Assembly: GCA_049514335.1 (NCBI GenBank)
Contig: JBEKVE010000069.1
Location: 1 to 15,572 of the forward strand
DNA length: 15,572 bases
Source of the DNA: JBEKVE01 sp049514335
GTDB lineage: Bacteria > Actinomycetota > Acidimicrobiia > Acidimicrobiales > UBA8190
Reading direction: 5' to 3'
A model generated the notes under the pieces. That model was not told where the DNA came from and made no database searches. It saw nothing but the letters and a program-made list of their open reading frames with translations. How positions within the stretch are numbered: position 1 is the stretch's first letter; each line of letters opens with the position of its first letter. Of the stretch, positions 15,309 through 15,572 are shown in pieces. The position numbers were made by a program, and so were the translations under genes.

Positions 15309-15314
15309 ACTATA
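15309..15314 (-). promoter_or_regulatory. Strong -10 (TATAGT) of the metal importer operon, leaderless
   Basis: On the minus strand TATAGT is followed by eight bases and then the GTG at 15300, with no ribosome binding site, as in a leaderless gene. It is one of the best -10 matches in this GC-rich window. On the plus strand the same AT-rich patch reads TATACT (15311-15316), so a divergent promoter towards the right edge is also possible. Confidence 0.6.
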
Positions 15315-15317
15315 CTT

Positions 15318-15332
15318 TGGGACTGAGTCTCA
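15318..15332. promoter_or_regulatory. 7-1-7 Fur-family-type operator
   Basis: TGGGACT-G-AGTCTCA is a seven-base inverted repeat with a one-base centre and a single mismatch. This 7-1-7 geometry is the standard footprint of Fur-superfamily metal regulators (Fur, Zur, Mur). It sits within the -35 to -10 spacer of the importer promoter, so a bound repressor would block the polymerase. The exact regulator and metal are unknown, and no regulator gene is complete in the window. Confidence 0.5.
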
Positions 15333-15406
15333 TTGCTAATCTCGTTTCTCCCCGTGGGGCGGCCACGGTGCGGGCAGACGAGCCCGAGGGTGCCGAAGGA
15401 GGGCAG

Positions 15407-15523
15407 GTGCGCCGTTCCCTGACGTGGACGCCGAGAGGAGACGTGGCGCGTCACTCCCCTGCCCCGCTCCCCCTTTATCATCAGAGGTCACCGACGACAT
15501 CGGTGGGGACGAGCAGACAATGA
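15407..15523 (+). CDS. Possible short leader ORF, 38 residues
   Basis: A GTG at 15407 has a perfect AAGGAGGG ribosome binding site four to five bases upstream, unusual for this window. The 38-residue product is Arg/Ser/Thr/Pro-rich (VRRSLTWTPRGDVARHS at the start) and resembles nothing I know. Its TGA overlaps an ATG at 15520 in an ATGA junction. Part of it (from a second GTG after GAGGAG) could also start internally. It may be a translated leader controlling the next gene, or noise. Confidence 0.3.
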   Translation: MRRSLTWTPRGDVARHSPAPLPLYHQRSPTTSVGTSRQ

Positions 15524-15572
15524 CCGAGCACCGGCCGTCGGCCGATACCGCATCGAACCCGGGCCGACGGCG
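15520..15572 (+). CDS. Possible start of an unidentified plus-strand gene, cut by the window edge
   Basis: An ATG at 15520 opens a frame that runs to the right edge (MTEHRPSADTASNPGRR). It overlaps the end of the short ORF before it by four bases and is divergent from the importer operon. Seventeen residues are too few to identify it. A metal regulator would be a natural neighbour here, but nothing in the visible residues shows that. Confidence 0.3.
   Translation, partial: MTEHRPSADTASNPGRR

Overview
This is a very GC-rich window, densely coded on both strands. It most resembles an actinobacterial chromosome, probably from an Acidimicrobiia-like lineage. The support is a tig-clpP-clpX operon with an actinobacterial ClpP2-type protease motif, an enzyme of the mycothiol-dependent maleylpyruvate isomerase family, GTG starts, and several starts that have a TANNNT hexamer close upstream instead of a Shine-Dalgarno. 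The class-level placement is inference; the phylum is much safer. No tRNA, rRNA, CRISPR array, insertion sequence or phage gene was seen.

Layout. (1) 1-3573, minus strand: a protein quality-control operon read tig -> clpP -> clpX, followed by the start of a probable folC that runs off the left edge. (2) 3712-5803: a mycothiol-dependent isomerase-family/DinB-like protein, a divergent 49-residue zinc-ribbon protein (DUF5679 type), and a Ppx/GppA-family phosphatase that appears to be leaderless. (3) 5877-9331: a fermentation/redox block. It holds a wrecked phosphoketolase gene whose two ends survive, an intact divergent acetate kinase, a PNPOx-fold flavin/redox protein, and a divergent zinc alcohol dehydrogenase. 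The last two share an intergenic region with a GGGnCnnnnGnCCC palindrome resembling the DosR/DevR hypoxia box and a three-unit GC-rich repeat. (4) 9483-11256: a 68-residue unknown protein and a membrane-anchored beta-propeller protein. (5) 11294-12166: a DMT/NIPA-like transporter. (6) 12255-15300, minus strand: a zinc/manganese-type ABC importer operon (binding protein -> ATPase -> permease -> permease). Its binding-protein gene keeps the signal-peptide end and the C-terminal end but has lost the middle. A promoter with a 7-1-7 Fur-type palindrome lies in front. (7) 15301-15572: this regulatory region plus a possible short plus-strand ORF that overlaps the start of another reading frame at the right edge.

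How the genes fit. Phosphoketolase makes acetyl phosphate and acetate kinase turns it into acetate plus ATP. Together with an alcohol dehydrogenase and a PNPOx protein behind a DosR-like box, this looks like an oxygen-limitation set in which the phosphoketolase has been lost but the kinase kept. The metal importer likewise keeps its energy and membrane parts but lacks an intact local binding protein. Two independent genes with the same lesion (ends kept, middle deleted, frames shifted) are the most notable feature of the window. They could be real gene decay or an assembly artefact, and this should be settled before any biological reading. I do not see a clearly new multi-gene system; the candidates worth a second look are listed as findings.
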